The notes beneath the pieces are model-generated. The model was not told where the DNA came from. It was given only the letters and a program-made list of their open reading frames with translations, and searched no databases. This document shows, in pieces, positions 1 to 8,358 of a DNA stretch of 64,000 bases. The DNA is taken from NCBI RefSeq assembly GCF_015910445.1, contig NZ_CP048882.1, forward strand, positions 5,763,501 through 5,827,500, in the 5' to 3' direction. The number at the start of each line of letters is the position of its first letter. Position 1 is the stretch's first letter. Source of the stretch: Streptomyces bathyalis. GTDB taxonomy: Bacteria; Actinomycetota; Actinomycetes; Streptomycetales; Streptomycetaceae. The position numbers and the translations under genes are program-made.

Positions 1-1
1 C

Positions 2-2656
2 GGCGAGTTCGCGGCGGGAGCGGCGGCCGGCGTGCTCGACCCGCGGGACGCGGTCCCCTTCCTGGCGCGGCGGGGCTCGGCCCTCGCCGAGACGGTGGCA
101 CCCGGCGAGAGCGCCATGCTGGCCGTCCAGGCTCCGATCGCCCAGGCGGAGGAACTCGCCACGGCGGTGGAGGGCGTGTGGCCCGCTTGCTACAACCACG
201 AGGGCCAACTCGTCCTCAGCGGTAGCAGCCAGGCAGTCGACGCTCTGCGCGAGCACTGCGCTCAGCAAGACGTCGCCTCCGCGCGGCTGGAGGTCTCCCA
301 CGCCTTCCACTCGCCCCTGGTGGCCGCCGCGGACGAGGCGATGGAACAGATCGTCACGGAGCTTCCCCTGGCGGCCCCCACGTGCACCTTCGTCTCCAGC
401 GTCAGCGGCAGGCCCTGCCCGGAACCGCAGGAGCTAGAGCAGCTGTGGGCACGCCACCACATCGAACCCGTGCGCTTCGTCGATGCGGTCCGCTCGGTCG
501 CCGAGGCCGGTGCGCGCTTCCTCGTCCAGCTCCACGGCGGCGACAACTTGCTGCAGATGGCCCGCCGCAGCGACGCCGGCGCCGGGCTCGACCTGCTGGC
601 CGTGACCGACGGCCGGGCCGACGGCGGACGGGCCTTCCTCACCGTTCTCGCCCGGCTCGCGGTCGCGGGGGTGCCCGTCGAGCCGTCGGTGCTCTTTCAC
701 GCCGACGCCGAGCCGCTGCTGACCCTCCCGCCGTCGCCGCTGGACACGGAGGTCTACAGCGTCCTCACCGGTACGGGTCGCGAGTCCAAGTCCGCACGCC
801 CGTCCGTGCCGTCCGACACGGCCACAGCAGCGCCGTCTCCGGCAACGGCCCCCCGTCAGGACGCGGCCCCCGGCCCCTCCGCCGCAACTTCCTCCCCTGT
901 CCCTACGCATCAGCTTGGAGAGACGAACATGAGCGGTCTCGTTGAGTTCCTGCACGCGCAAGTCGCGCTGCTCCAGTCCGTCGACCCGGACGGCCGGGCC
1001 CTCCCCACCGCGGATCCTCGGCGCACGGCCGAAGTACCCGCGCAGCAGGCGGCCGAGGCGGCCGCACCGGGCTCCGGCGCCGCCCAGCTCACGGCAGAGG
1101 GCGCGGCGGACGCCGCCCAAGAAGTGGAAGCCACTGTGCTGTCCGCCATCGCCAACGTCAGCGCGTACTCCGAGGACTTCCTGCGCGCCGAGCACGCCTT
1201 CACCACCGACCTCGGCTTCGACTCCCTCATGCTCGGCGAACTCACCGTCAGGCTGCGCAAGCAGTGGCCCGGAATCGAGATCAGCGTCGCGGAGATCATC
1301 GACCTCGCCGACGTCGGCTCACTGATCGGCACCGTGCAGAACCGCCTCGGGGCACAGCGGCCGGCAGCAGCTCCCGCGCAGCGCACGGCGACGCCGCCCG
1401 CGCCGGCCCGGCAGGACGCCGGTGAGCCGGCACGTACCGCCTTCGACCGCCGGGAGAGCGCCGACGTCCGCCTGTTCCCGGAGGTCGTCGCCTCCCAGGA
1501 GCGTGCGCGCACCATTGCCTCGGCCAGCACGCACAACCCGTTCTTCCTGCAGCACGAGGGCAACATCCGCGACACCACCCGGGTCGGCGACCGCGAGTTG
1601 ATCTCCTTCTCCAGCTACAACTACCTCGGACTGTCCGGGCACCCGCAGGTGGCGAAGGCGGGCAAGAAGGCCATTGAGCGTTACGGCTCCTCGGTGTCCG
1701 CCGCCCGGATCCTCTCCGGAAACCGGCCCATCCACGAGGAGCTCGACCGGGGTCTGGCCGAACTCGTCGGAGCACAGGACGCGTTGACCCTGGTCAGCGG
1801 TCACGCCACCAACGTCACCGTCATCGGCCACCTGATGAGCCCGGAGGACCTGATCCTCCACGACTCCCTCGCCCACGACAGCATCCTTCAGGGCTGCCGG
1901 CAGTCGGGGGCCGCTCGCCAGCCGTTCCCGCACAACGACGTCGCTGCCCTGGACCGGATCCTCACCGAGGTACGAGACCGCTACCGGCGCGTCCTGATCG
2001 TGGTCGAGGGCGTCTACAGCATGGACGGCGACACGGCTGACGTGCCCGCGCTGATCACCGTCAAGGAGAAGCACGGCGCCCTGCTGATGATCGACGAAGC
2101 GCACAGCATCGGCGTCATGGGCAAGACCGGCGGAGGCATGGCGGAGTTCTCCGGGGTCAACCCCGAAGACGTGGACGTCTGGATGGGCACCCTCTCCAAG
2201 TCGCTGGCCAGTTGCGGCGGTTACATCGCCGGCCGACGCGAACTCATCGAGCACTTCCGGTACACGCTCCCCGGATTCGTCTTCAGCGCCGGGCTGCCCC
2301 CGGCCTCCACCGCCGCGGCGGTGGAGGCGCTGCGACTGATCCGCAAGGAGCCCGAGCGCATCGCGAGGCTGCACGACAACGCCGAGATGTTCCGGCGGCT
2401 CGCGGCAGAGGCCGGGGTGGACGTGGGCACCAGCGAGAACACCCCGATCGTGCCCGCCATCACCGGCGATTCCCTCAAGGCGCTGCAGCTCGCCGACCGG
2501 CTCTACGCACGAGGCGTCAGCGCCAACCCGATCCTCCACCCCGCGGTCGAGGAACGCCTCACACGGCTGCGCTTCTTCATCACTTCCGAGCACACGGAGC
2601 AGCAGATCGTCACGACGGTCGAGCTCCTGACGGAGGAACTCGCCAACCTGTCCTGA
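2..2656 (+). CDS. Polyketide synthase C-terminal part: AT-ACP-alpha-oxoamine synthase (5' truncated by window edge)
   Basis: The reading frame is open from base 2, so the gene begins to the left. Visible order, counting from the GTG at 32: an acyltransferase (AT) domain lacking its GHSxG serine but with HAFH (about residue 90), the signature of malonyl-CoA selection; a Pro/Ala-rich linker; an acyl carrier protein with the phosphopantetheine serine in GFDSL (residue 398); a second linker; and a complete class II PLP alpha-oxoamine synthase (about residues 485-870) with SSYNYLGL, DEAHS and the PLP lysine in LSKSL (K723). Family knowledge: such domains condense an acyl-ACP thioester with an amino acid and decarboxylate it, releasing an amino ketone, as in prodigiosin PigH/RedN and saxitoxin SxtA. 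Inference: this module terminates a polyketide chain by amino-acid capture rather than by a thioesterase. The amino acid and chain length cannot be read here. Confidence 0.93.
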   Translation, partial: GEFAAGAAAGVLDPRDAVPFLARRGSALAETVAPGESAMLAVQAPIAQAEELATAVEGVWPACYNHEGQLVLSGSSQAVDALREHCAQQDVASARLEVSHAFHSPLVAAADEAMEQIVTELPLAAPTCTFVSSVSGRPCPEPQELEQLWARHHIEPVRFVDAVRSVAEAGARFLVQLHGGDNLLQMARRSDAGAGLDLLAVTDGRADGGRAFLTVLARLAVAGVPVEPSVLFHADAEPLLTLPPSPLDTEVYSVLTGTGRESKSARPSVPSDTATAAPSPATAPRQDAAPGPSAATSSPVPTHQLGETNMSGLVEFLHAQVALLQSVDPDGRALPTADPRRTAEVPAQQAAEAAAPGSGAAQLTAEGAADAAQEVEATVLSAIANVSAYSEDFLRAEHAFTTDLGFDSLMLGELTVRLRKQWPGIEISVAEIIDLADVGSLIGTVQNRLGAQRPAAAPAQRTATPPAPARQDAGEPARTAFDRRESADVRLFPEVVASQERARTIASASTHNPFFLQHEGNIRDTTRVGDRELISFSSYNYLGLSGHPQVAKAGKKAIERYGSSVSAARILSGNRPIHEELDRGLAELVGAQDALTLVSGHATNVTVIGHLMSPEDLILHDSLAHDSILQGCRQSGAARQPFPHNDVAALDRILTEVRDRYRRVLIVVEGVYSMDGDTADVPALITVKEKHGALLMIDEAHSIGVMGKTGGGMAEFSGVNPEDVDVWMGTLSKSLASCGGYIAGRRELIEHFRYTLPGFVFSAGLPPASTAAAVEALRLIRKEPERIARLHDNAEMFRRLAAEAGVDVGTSENTPIVPAITGDSLKALQLADRLYARGVSANPILHPAVEERLTRLRFFITSEHTEQQIVTTVELLTEELANLS

Positions 2657-2809
2657 CCCCGGCCGGCACCTGGACGGAGGCGAGGGGACCCAACTCCTCG
2701 GCTCCGTCCGGGTTCCCCGGTCCGTGTCCGCCGTTGCCGAGGCGACGCATGCCCTCGACCGGCGAGGCCCCGCCCCTTCCGTCCGAGACATCGAACCGGA
2801 GGCGAGCCC

Positions 2810-3022
2810 ATGACCGCCCCCACCCCTCGCACCCTTCCCTCGCCCGGCTGGCCGGCGGCCACCGAGCACATGCCCGCGCTGCCGACCACCCACGAGATGT
2901 TCCTGGATGTGATGACGGCACCGATGGAGGTCTCCGCACAGCCGAACTCCGACTTCGCCGTCTCGCGAGCGGGATGGCCACTGGGGGTCGAACTGATGGA
3001 TTCGCACGAGGCCGGTTCCTGA
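2810..3022 (+). CDS. Small protein of unknown function downstream of the PKS
   Basis: A 70-codon frame begins with ATG 8 nt after a GGAGG-like site (around 2798) and starts 153 nt after the PKS stop. The product has a Pro-rich N-terminus and no recognisable domain, signal peptide or membrane segment. It could be a real small protein of the biosynthetic locus or the 5' remnant of a larger gene truncated at the cluster boundary. The rest of 2657-3069 shows nothing else I can support. Confidence 0.35.
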   Translation: MTAPTPRTLPSPGWPAATEHMPALPTTHEMFLDVMTAPMEVSAQPNSDFAVSRAGWPLGVELMDSHEAGS

Positions 3023-3069
3023 GCCGGTGTTCCGTCTCCGGGTGAGGTCGCGCCCGGACCGTTGAAGGG

Positions 3070-4137
3070 TCAGGTCGCGGAGCCGCTTCCTCTTGTTCCT
3101 CTCGTGCTTGTCCGGACGGTCGCCGTCCATGCCGCGTCGGCGCCCGGTCCGCGATCGCCGAGCGCGAGCAAGGCACAGGTCCGGCCCTGTTCGAACAGCG
3201 ACTGGGCGATCGTGGTGAGACCTTCTCCTTCCGCGTCCGGGTCGTCGTCCCAACCGCCGATCGCGAGGTCATCGGGGATGTGGAGTCCTCGGCGGCGGGC
3301 GATTGCGAGGACCGCGAAGGCAAGCTGGTCGCTCATCGCGATCACCGCGTCGGTGTCGCAGGAGTCGAACAGCGCCTCGGCCATGGCCGTGGCGTCGGGG
3401 CGGTCGTTGCGGGCCACGACCGCGACAGGCAGACGGCACGGATCGATGCCCGCTTCCTCGCAGTAGTCGTAGATGCCGAGGAGCCGGTCCCGCGTGACCG
3501 GGAAGTCCACGCTCCCGGGGTCGGGCCCGCTCTCCAGCCGCGGCCTGCGGTCCCGTCCGAACGGGAAGCTGAGCACGGCGGGACGGCGGGCTCCGGAGAA
3601 GGTGCACGCCGCGAGTTCGCGGGCGGAGGCGCGGTTGTCGATGCTGACCACCTGCGCGCCCGGGACCGCGGGACCTCCGTGTACGGCGACCGGCTTGTCG
3701 AGCCCGCTCAGTACGTCGAGCACGGGGTCCGAGTCGACGGTCGTCCAGACGATGTAGCCGTCGACCGATGCCGACCTCACCCGGTCGACGTCCTTGTCCT
3801 CACCCGTGGTCGGGATGAGGTTGAGTCCGCTGCCGCGCTCCCGGCAGACCTCGGCGACGCCGGCCAGGAAGCGGCGGGCCTGCGGGTCCTCGAAGGCGTA
3901 GGCGAGGTGCTCGCCGAGCACGACGCCGATCGCGTCGTTGTGGCGGCGGCGCAGCGAGCGCGCTGTCGGGTCCGGCCCGCGGTAGCCCAGCTCGGCGGCG
4001 ACTTCCCTGACCCGGCGCAAGGTGTCCGCGGCGACCCGGTCCGGCTGGTTGTAGCAGTACGAAACCGTCATGGGTGAGACACCGCAGCGGCGCGCCACCT
4101 CGGCCATGGTGACGCGCGACGACCCGGGGCTGGACAT
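3070..4137 (-). CDS. LacI-family transcriptional regulator
   Basis: 355 residues. The N-terminal helix-turn-helix reads MAEVARRCGVSPMTVSYCYN (about residues 10-30) followed by the hinge-type LGYRGPDPTARSLR, then a periplasmic-binding-protein-like effector domain ending with the usual IGGWDDD and LTTIAQ motifs. It is divergent from the MFS exporter at 4168, with only 30 bp between the two start codons, and a 16-bp palindrome lies in that gap. Inference: it represses the exporter (and probably itself) and releases in response to the exported or related small molecule. The asparagine usual in the recognition helix VSRVLN is replaced by a SYCYNQ version, common in some actinobacterial LacI proteins. 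The start at ATG 4137 lacks a Shine-Dalgarno sequence. Confidence 0.9.
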   Translation of the reverse strand: MSSPGSSRVTMAEVARRCGVSPMTVSYCYNQPDRVAADTLRRVREVAAELGYRGPDPTARSLRRRHNDAIGVVLGEHLAYAFEDPQARRFLAGVAEVCRERGSGLNLIPTTGEDKDVDRVRSASVDGYIVWTTVDSDPVLDVLSGLDKPVAVHGGPAVPGAQVVSIDNRASARELAACTFSGARRPAVLSFPFGRDRRPRLESGPDPGSVDFPVTRDRLLGIYDYCEEAGIDPCRLPVAVVARNDRPDATAMAEALFDSCDTDAVIAMSDQLAFAVLAIARRRGLHIPDDLAIGGWDDDPDAEGEGLTTIAQSLFEQGRTCALLALGDRGPGADAAWTATVRTSTRGTRGSGSAT

Positions 4138-4151
4138 GCGCCAAGCCTATC

Positions 4152-4167
4152 TGTGTATCGTTACACA
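4152..4167. promoter_or_regulatory. Palindromic operator TGTGTATCGTTACACA between divergent lacI and MFS genes
   Basis: Perfect 6-bp arms TGTGTA / TACACA around TCGT. The palindrome ends directly against the ATG of the exporter and contains TATCGT (4156-4161), a plausible -10 hexamer 7 nt before that ATG. Its position in a 30-bp divergent gap makes it the obvious LacI-family binding site (inference). Confidence 0.65.
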
Positions 4168-5382
4168 ATGCTCGCTGTGAGGTTGTCTCGGACGGGGGCC
4201 GCCCTGGGCGTGCTCAGTGCCGCGTGCTTCGTGTCCGTGACATCGGAGTACCTGCCGGTCGCGCTGCTGCCTCAACTCGCGTCCAGCTTCGACGTGTCCG
4301 GCTCCGCCATCGGCCTGCTGGTCACGGGGTACGCGGTCGTCGTCGCGGTCACGGTGGTGCCGCTGGTGGCCATGACGGCCCACTGGGACCGCCGCACGAC
4401 CGCCCTGGTGACGGTGGCCGCGATCATGGTGTCCAACCTGGTGCTGGTCGCGGCGCCCGGCTACGGCGTAGCGGTGGTCGCCCGGATCGTCTCCGCTGTC
4501 GGCCACGGGGTGTTCTGGTCGGTCGTCGCGCCGGTGGCCGCACGCCTGCTCGGGCAGGAGCGGGGTGGCCGTGCCACCGCAGTGGTCTTCGCCGGGAACT
4601 CGCTCGCCTTCCTCATCGGGATCCCGCTGAGTTCGTGGCTCGGCGCGACCATCGGCTGGCGGCCCACCGTCCTTGCCGTGGCAGGCACCGCGGCGATATG
4701 CGCAGTGGCGATACGTCTCACGATCGGCCCCCTGCCGTCGGAGCAAGCCTCCTCGCGGCGAGGACCGTCTGAGATCCGACGCGTCGTCACCGATCGCTCT
4801 CTCGCGCCCGTCAACCTGGTGACGCTGATTCTGGTGACAGGCCACTTCGCGGCGTTCACCTACATCACCGTGATCGTCGCCGACTACGTCCACTTCACCG
4901 GCCCCGCGACCTCGAGCCTTCTGCTCGCCCACGGGGCGGCGGGCCTGCTCGGCCTGGTGCTGTTCGGCCGGCAGGTGGACAGCCGTCCGCAGGGCACCGC
5001 TCTGGTCGTGACCGGTGGCCTCGCCGCATGCATGCTCGCGCTGCTGGTCCTCGGCCCGAACTCCGCCTCCGTCGCGGGAGTTGCCGTCGTGCTGTGGGCG
5101 GTGCCCGCCGCCGGTGTGGCCGTGGTGCTGCAGGCCGCGGTCCTGCGCACCGCCGCCCGTCAGCAAGACCTCGCGTCCGCTGTCTACATCGTCGCGTTCC
5201 AGGTCGGCATCGCCCTCGGAGCGGGGATCGGAGGCGTCTGCCTCGACCGCGATGCCCTGCCCGTCGCGGTGGCCATCGCAGCCGCATGCGGCCTGGCCGC
5301 CGTCGTCGTCGTCCGGCGCTCCGGGGCCTTCCGCGCTCCCCGGCCGACGAGCAAGAGGGCCAGCCCCGTCCCTCCCGGATGA
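4168..5382 (+). CDS. MFS exporter, DHA1/AraJ-like
   Basis: About 404 residues with twelve predicted hydrophobic segments, beginning with the SEYLPVALLPQLASSF motif of the drug/sugar-efflux (arabinose efflux permease-like) branch and the loop 2-3 charged segment around DRRT. A cytoplasmic-membrane proton-coupled exporter of a small molecule. I chose ATG 4168 instead of the in-frame GTG 4153 because a -10-like hexamer and the operator occupy 4152-4167, implying a leaderless mRNA. It is divergent from, and probably controlled by, the LacI regulator. Substrate unknown; proximity to the PKS locus allows export of that product, but this is only inference. Confidence 0.85.
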   Translation: MLAVRLSRTGAALGVLSAACFVSVTSEYLPVALLPQLASSFDVSGSAIGLLVTGYAVVVAVTVVPLVAMTAHWDRRTTALVTVAAIMVSNLVLVAAPGYGVAVVARIVSAVGHGVFWSVVAPVAARLLGQERGGRATAVVFAGNSLAFLIGIPLSSWLGATIGWRPTVLAVAGTAAICAVAIRLTIGPLPSEQASSRRGPSEIRRVVTDRSLAPVNLVTLILVTGHFAAFTYITVIVADYVHFTGPATSSLLLAHGAAGLLGLVLFGRQVDSRPQGTALVVTGGLAACMLALLVLGPNSASVAGVAVVLWAVPAAGVAVVLQAAVLRTAARQQDLASAVYIVAFQVGIALGAGIGGVCLDRDALPVAVAIAAACGLAAVVVVRRSGAFRAPRPTSKRASPVPPG

Positions 5383-5529
5383 ACGGGCTCAGCGGCCCAA
5401 GTGCTCGACACGGGGCGACCTTCGAACAGCCGAGAAGCAGCGGGCCAGGACAGCCGTCGCGGCGTGAGGGGCCGGGCTGGGGATCGGACCGCCTGCCGAT
5501 GCGGACCAGCAATGCCGGTCCGGGCGAAC

Positions 5530-5557
5530 ACCGTCCAAGGCCAGGGCCTCCGACGGT
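5530..5557 (-). terminator. Nested hairpin terminator 3' of rnpB
   Basis: ACCGTC (5530-5535) pairs with GACGGT (5552-5557), and inside it AGGCC (5538-5542) pairs with GGCCT (5545-5549). It lies 8 nt beyond the 3' end of the RNase P RNA and also faces the end of the MFS gene at 5382, so it may serve both directions. No T-tract. Confidence 0.6.
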
Positions 5558-5565
5558 CTGACGGT

Positions 5566-6000
5566 GCGGCGGACGAGCCGGCCTGTACGCCGGGTTCTGT
5601 CTCCCCGGAGCCTTGCGGCGCCGGGGGAGGCGGCCATCCATCTGGGACCGGCGTTGCCGCCGGCCTCGTGCGGTCCACCCGCGGACTCGGGCGGGCAGCC
5701 CTCGGTCGTCCGCGCAGGGCCGTCAGCCGACGGCCCCTCTTGACCTTGCTCCGGATGGGGTTTGCCGAGCCGCCCAGGTCGCCCTGGGCGCTGGTGGTCT
5801 CTTACACCGCCGTTTCACCCTTACCGGGACTCTCGCTCTCGCGTCGTCCCGGCGGTCTGTTTTCTGTGGCACTTTCCCGCGGGTCACCCCGGGTGGGCGT
5901 TACCCACCATCCTGCCCTGTGGAGCCCGGACGTTCCTCGACGGACCTGGACCTCGCGGCCCGGGGGTCCGCCGCGGCCGCCCGGCCGGCTCGTCCGCCGC
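5566..6000 (-). ncRNA. rnpB: RNase P RNA, bacterial class A
   Basis: On the minus strand the region contains the universal RNase P core: GAGGAACGTCCGGGCTCCAC near the 5' end (about 5916-5942), the GGTAACGCCC segment, and CAGAACCCGGCGTACAGGCC near the 3' end. The ends are set by the P1 helix: 18 nt at 5983-6000 pair perfectly with 5566-5583. The RNA is the ribozyme that matures tRNA 5' ends. A -10-like TATCAT ends 7 nt before position 6000. There is no protein-coding gene here despite several open frames. Confidence 0.95.
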
Positions 6001-6007
6001 ACGTCCA

Positions 6008-6013
6008 ATGATA
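6008..6013 (-). promoter_or_regulatory. Predicted -10 box of rnpB (TATCAT)
   Basis: Read on the minus strand, TATCAT is followed by 7 nt and then the first base of the P1 helix, so the predicted start site coincides with the structural 5' end. The hexamer lies between the stop codon of the upstream flavoenzyme gene (6022) and rnpB. Hence the rest of the promoter must fall in the end of that coding sequence. No convincing -35. Confidence 0.55.
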
Positions 6014-6021
6014 GCCGCGGC

Positions 6022-7287
6022 TCACGTCCCGCTCTGCAGCGAGTCCGGCGACAGATCGGCCGGTGAGCGGTGGCCCGAGAGGCCGAGCGTGAGGTCCAGA
6101 TCGGCGAGCAGGCTGCGCAGCACGTGCAGCACTCCCTCCTCGCCGCCGTGCGCCAGCCCGTACGCGAAGGGGCGGCCGACGAGCACGGAGCGCGCACCGA
6201 GAGCCAGCGCCTTGAGGACGTCCGAGCCCGTGCGGACACCGGAGTCGAAGAGGACCTCGAGCCGGTCGCCCACCGCCTCGACGATCGGGGGGAGGGCGTC
6301 CAGGGCCGCGATCGCGCCGTCGACCTGACGTCCGCCGTGGTTGGAGACGACGATGCCGTCCATGCTGGCGTCCGCCGCCCGGCGGGCGTCGTCGGGGTGG
6401 AGGACGCCCTTGAGAACGATCGGCCCGTCCCAGTGTTCCCGCAGGAACGGCAGTTGGTCCCAGGAGTGGTCGGTGCCGGTGAACATCGGCACCCACCGCA
6501 GCACCGCGGGGATCAACTCGTCCTCCGGCGACTTCTCGAGCCCGGCCCGGAAGGCGGGGTCGGAGAAGGGGATCGCGGTGCCGATGCCGCGGATGAAGGG
6601 CAGATACGACTGGTCGAGGTCCTGCGGGCGCCAGGCGAGCGTCCAGGTGTCGAGGGTGACGACGAGGGTCGTGAACCCGGCCTTGCGGGCGCGGTCCAGG
6701 ATGCTGACGCACACGTCGTCGTCGTTGGGCCAGTACAGCTGGAACCAGCGCGGGTTGCCCGCGCCGTGGGCTTCGGCGACCTGCTCGATGGTGTGCGACG
6801 AGGCCGTGGAGAGCACCATCGGGATGCCGACGGAGGCGGCGGCGCGGGCCGTGGCCAGCTCTCCGTCGGGGTGGATGATCGACTGGACGCCGACCGGCGC
6901 CAGCATCACCGGAGCGGGTATGCGGGTGCCCAGCACGGTCGTGCTCAGGTCGCGCCTGCCCGGGCCGCGCAGCATGCGCGGGACGAGGCGGTGCCGCTCG
7001 AAGGCGGCGCGGTTGGCGCGGTGCGTCGCACCGGAACCCGCGGCGCCCGCGACATAGCCGAAGGCCCCCGGGTCGAGGTGCTCGCGCGCCGACGAGCCGA
7101 GGAGGGTGAGGTCGGTGGTGAACGGCGGCAGCCGGTCATCGAGACCGTTGAGGTAGATGTCGTTCTGGTAGTTGCCGAAGCCCGGTCCCGGGGGTGCCTC
7201 CGCGGCGTCCGCCGCTCCCGTCGCCCCGGTCGATTCGGTTTCCGCCCCGGCCGCATCGGCCCCGGGCGTCCCGGACGCCTCACTCAT
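6022..7287 (-). CDS. FMN-dependent alpha-hydroxy-acid oxidase, lactate 2-monooxygenase-like
   Basis: 421 residues of the FMN alpha-hydroxy-acid oxidase/dehydrogenase TIM barrel. Visible landmarks: N-terminal FGNYQNDIYLNGL typical of the lactate 2-monooxygenase-like subgroup, MLAPVG and STASSHTIEQ (FMN site), the catalytic histidine/arginine motif SNHGGRQVDG, and the phosphate-binding DSGVRTGSDVLKAL and LVGRPF. It should oxidise an L-2-hydroxy acid such as lactate in the cytoplasm; monooxygenase versus oxidase chemistry cannot be decided. Start chosen at ATG 7287, 10 nt after AGAGAAGGG; a longer in-frame extension is low-complexity. An Ala/Gly-rich 30-residue N-terminus precedes the conserved region. 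The SDR gene lies upstream on the same strand, 174 bp away. Confidence 0.88.
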   Translation of the reverse strand: MSEASGTPGADAAGAETESTGATGAADAAEAPPGPGFGNYQNDIYLNGLDDRLPPFTTDLTLLGSSAREHLDPGAFGYVAGAAGSGATHRANRAAFERHRLVPRMLRGPGRRDLSTTVLGTRIPAPVMLAPVGVQSIIHPDGELATARAAASVGIPMVLSTASSHTIEQVAEAHGAGNPRWFQLYWPNDDDVCVSILDRARKAGFTTLVVTLDTWTLAWRPQDLDQSYLPFIRGIGTAIPFSDPAFRAGLEKSPEDELIPAVLRWVPMFTGTDHSWDQLPFLREHWDGPIVLKGVLHPDDARRAADASMDGIVVSNHGGRQVDGAIAALDALPPIVEAVGDRLEVLFDSGVRTGSDVLKALALGARSVLVGRPFAYGLAHGGEEGVLHVLRSLLADLDLTLGLSGHRSPADLSPDSLQSGT

Positions 7288-7461
7288 CGCAGTAGCACCC
7301 TTCTCTCTGCCGGCCCTCTGCCGACCCTTGAGTCTGCGCTGCGCAGGGCGCCTGCGGCTACCCTCCGTCGACCGGTACGTCGGTCTCGGGCCGGCCCCTC
7401 CGCCCTCCGGCCGGGCCGGCCTCTCCGCGGCCACCCACGCGGGGAATCCGCCGGCGGCTCG

Positions 7462-8232
7462 TCAGCCGCGTCCGATGTACGGCATCGCCGTCGCCATCAC
7501 CGTCGCGAACTGCACGTTCGCCTCCAGCGGCAGCGCGGCCATCTGCACGACCGTGCGGGCGACGTCCGCCGCGTCCATCACCGGTTCCGGCCTCGTCGTC
7601 CCGTCCGCCTGCGGCACGCCCTGCTGCATGCGTGCGGTCATCTCGGTGGCCGCGTTGCCGATGTCGATCTGGCCGCAGGCGATGCCGTACGGACGGCCGT
7701 CCAGCGAAAGGGACTTGGTCAGCCCGGTCACCGCGTGCTTGGTCGCCGTGTACGCGACGGAGCCCGGGCGCGGCACGTGCGCCGAGATCGAGCCGTTGTT
7801 GATGATCCGTCCGCCCTGCGGTCGCTGATCCTTCATCAGCCGGAAGGCCGCCTGCGCGCACAGGAAGGCGCCCGTCAGATTGACGTCGACGACACCGCGC
7901 CACTCCGCGGGCGAGATCTCCTCCAGCGGCACCGTCGGGCCGAAGGTCCCGGCGTTGTTGAAGAGCAGGTCGAGCCGGCCGCTGCTCTCGTGCACGGAGG
8001 CGAACAGGGCCGCGACCGCCTCCGGATCGGTCACGTCCGTGGGGACGACGTCCGCGCGGGCCGCTCCCGCCCTTCCCCCGATCAGCCGCGCCGTCTCCTC
8101 CAGCGGTCCCGCCCGGCGTCCGGCAAGCGTCACCGGCCAGCCCGCGGCGGCCAGTTCGAGGGCGACGGCCCGTCCGATACCGGAGCCGGCTCCGGTCACC
8201 AGCGCCGTCCGTGTCGTCTCGTCGTTCGTCAT
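7462..8232 (-). CDS. Short-chain dehydrogenase/reductase (SDR)
   Basis: 256 residues, classical SDR. The NAD(P)-binding TGAGSGIG motif is at residues 13-20, NNAG follows at about 90, and the catalytic Ser (GSIS), Tyr and Lys (YTATK) are present. A basic residue follows the glycine motif (GRRAG), suggesting NADP(H). Substrate unknown. On the minus strand TACCCT ends 7 nt before the ATG and no Shine-Dalgarno is visible, so the mRNA is probably leaderless. Divergent from phoD. Confidence 0.88.
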   Translation of the reverse strand: MTNDETTRTALVTGAGSGIGRAVALELAAAGWPVTLAGRRAGPLEETARLIGGRAGAARADVVPTDVTDPEAVAALFASVHESSGRLDLLFNNAGTFGPTVPLEEISPAEWRGVVDVNLTGAFLCAQAAFRLMKDQRPQGGRIINNGSISAHVPRPGSVAYTATKHAVTGLTKSLSLDGRPYGIACGQIDIGNAATEMTARMQQGVPQADGTTRPEPVMDAADVARTVVQMAALPLEANVQFATVMATAMPYIGRG

Positions 8233-8358
8233 GGGCGGCAGGGTACGTGCCCCGGCGGCGGCTGACGTTCGGTCAGAGGACGGACCGCCATCGAACGGAC
8301 ACCCCGCGGTCGCGTGTCTGACCGCTGCGTGACGCTCACGGACTGTGCAATCAGATGT

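Noticed and set aside
434..1775. Long open frames on the minus strand within the PKS gene and similar ones through the window
   Set aside because: They mirror the high GC third-position bias of the real genes and encode low-complexity Arg/Pro/Gly-rich products without ribosome binding sites or domains.
5401..6066. Plus-strand frame of 221 codons across 5401-6066
   Set aside because: The region is the RNase P RNA on the minus strand; the frame encodes no recognisable protein.
7288..7434. N-terminal extension of the lactate-oxidase-like gene
   Set aside because: Low complexity, and a good ribosome binding site lies before the internal ATG at 7287.
8233..8313. PHO box upstream of phoD
   Set aside because: A single GTTCGGTCA-like stretch is present near 8265 but no second 11-bp repeat is clear.
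8314..8358. GTG start of phoD 45 bp upstream
   Set aside because: It would put an unrelated Cys-rich stretch before the twin-arginine signal; ATG 8359 gives the usual signal length.
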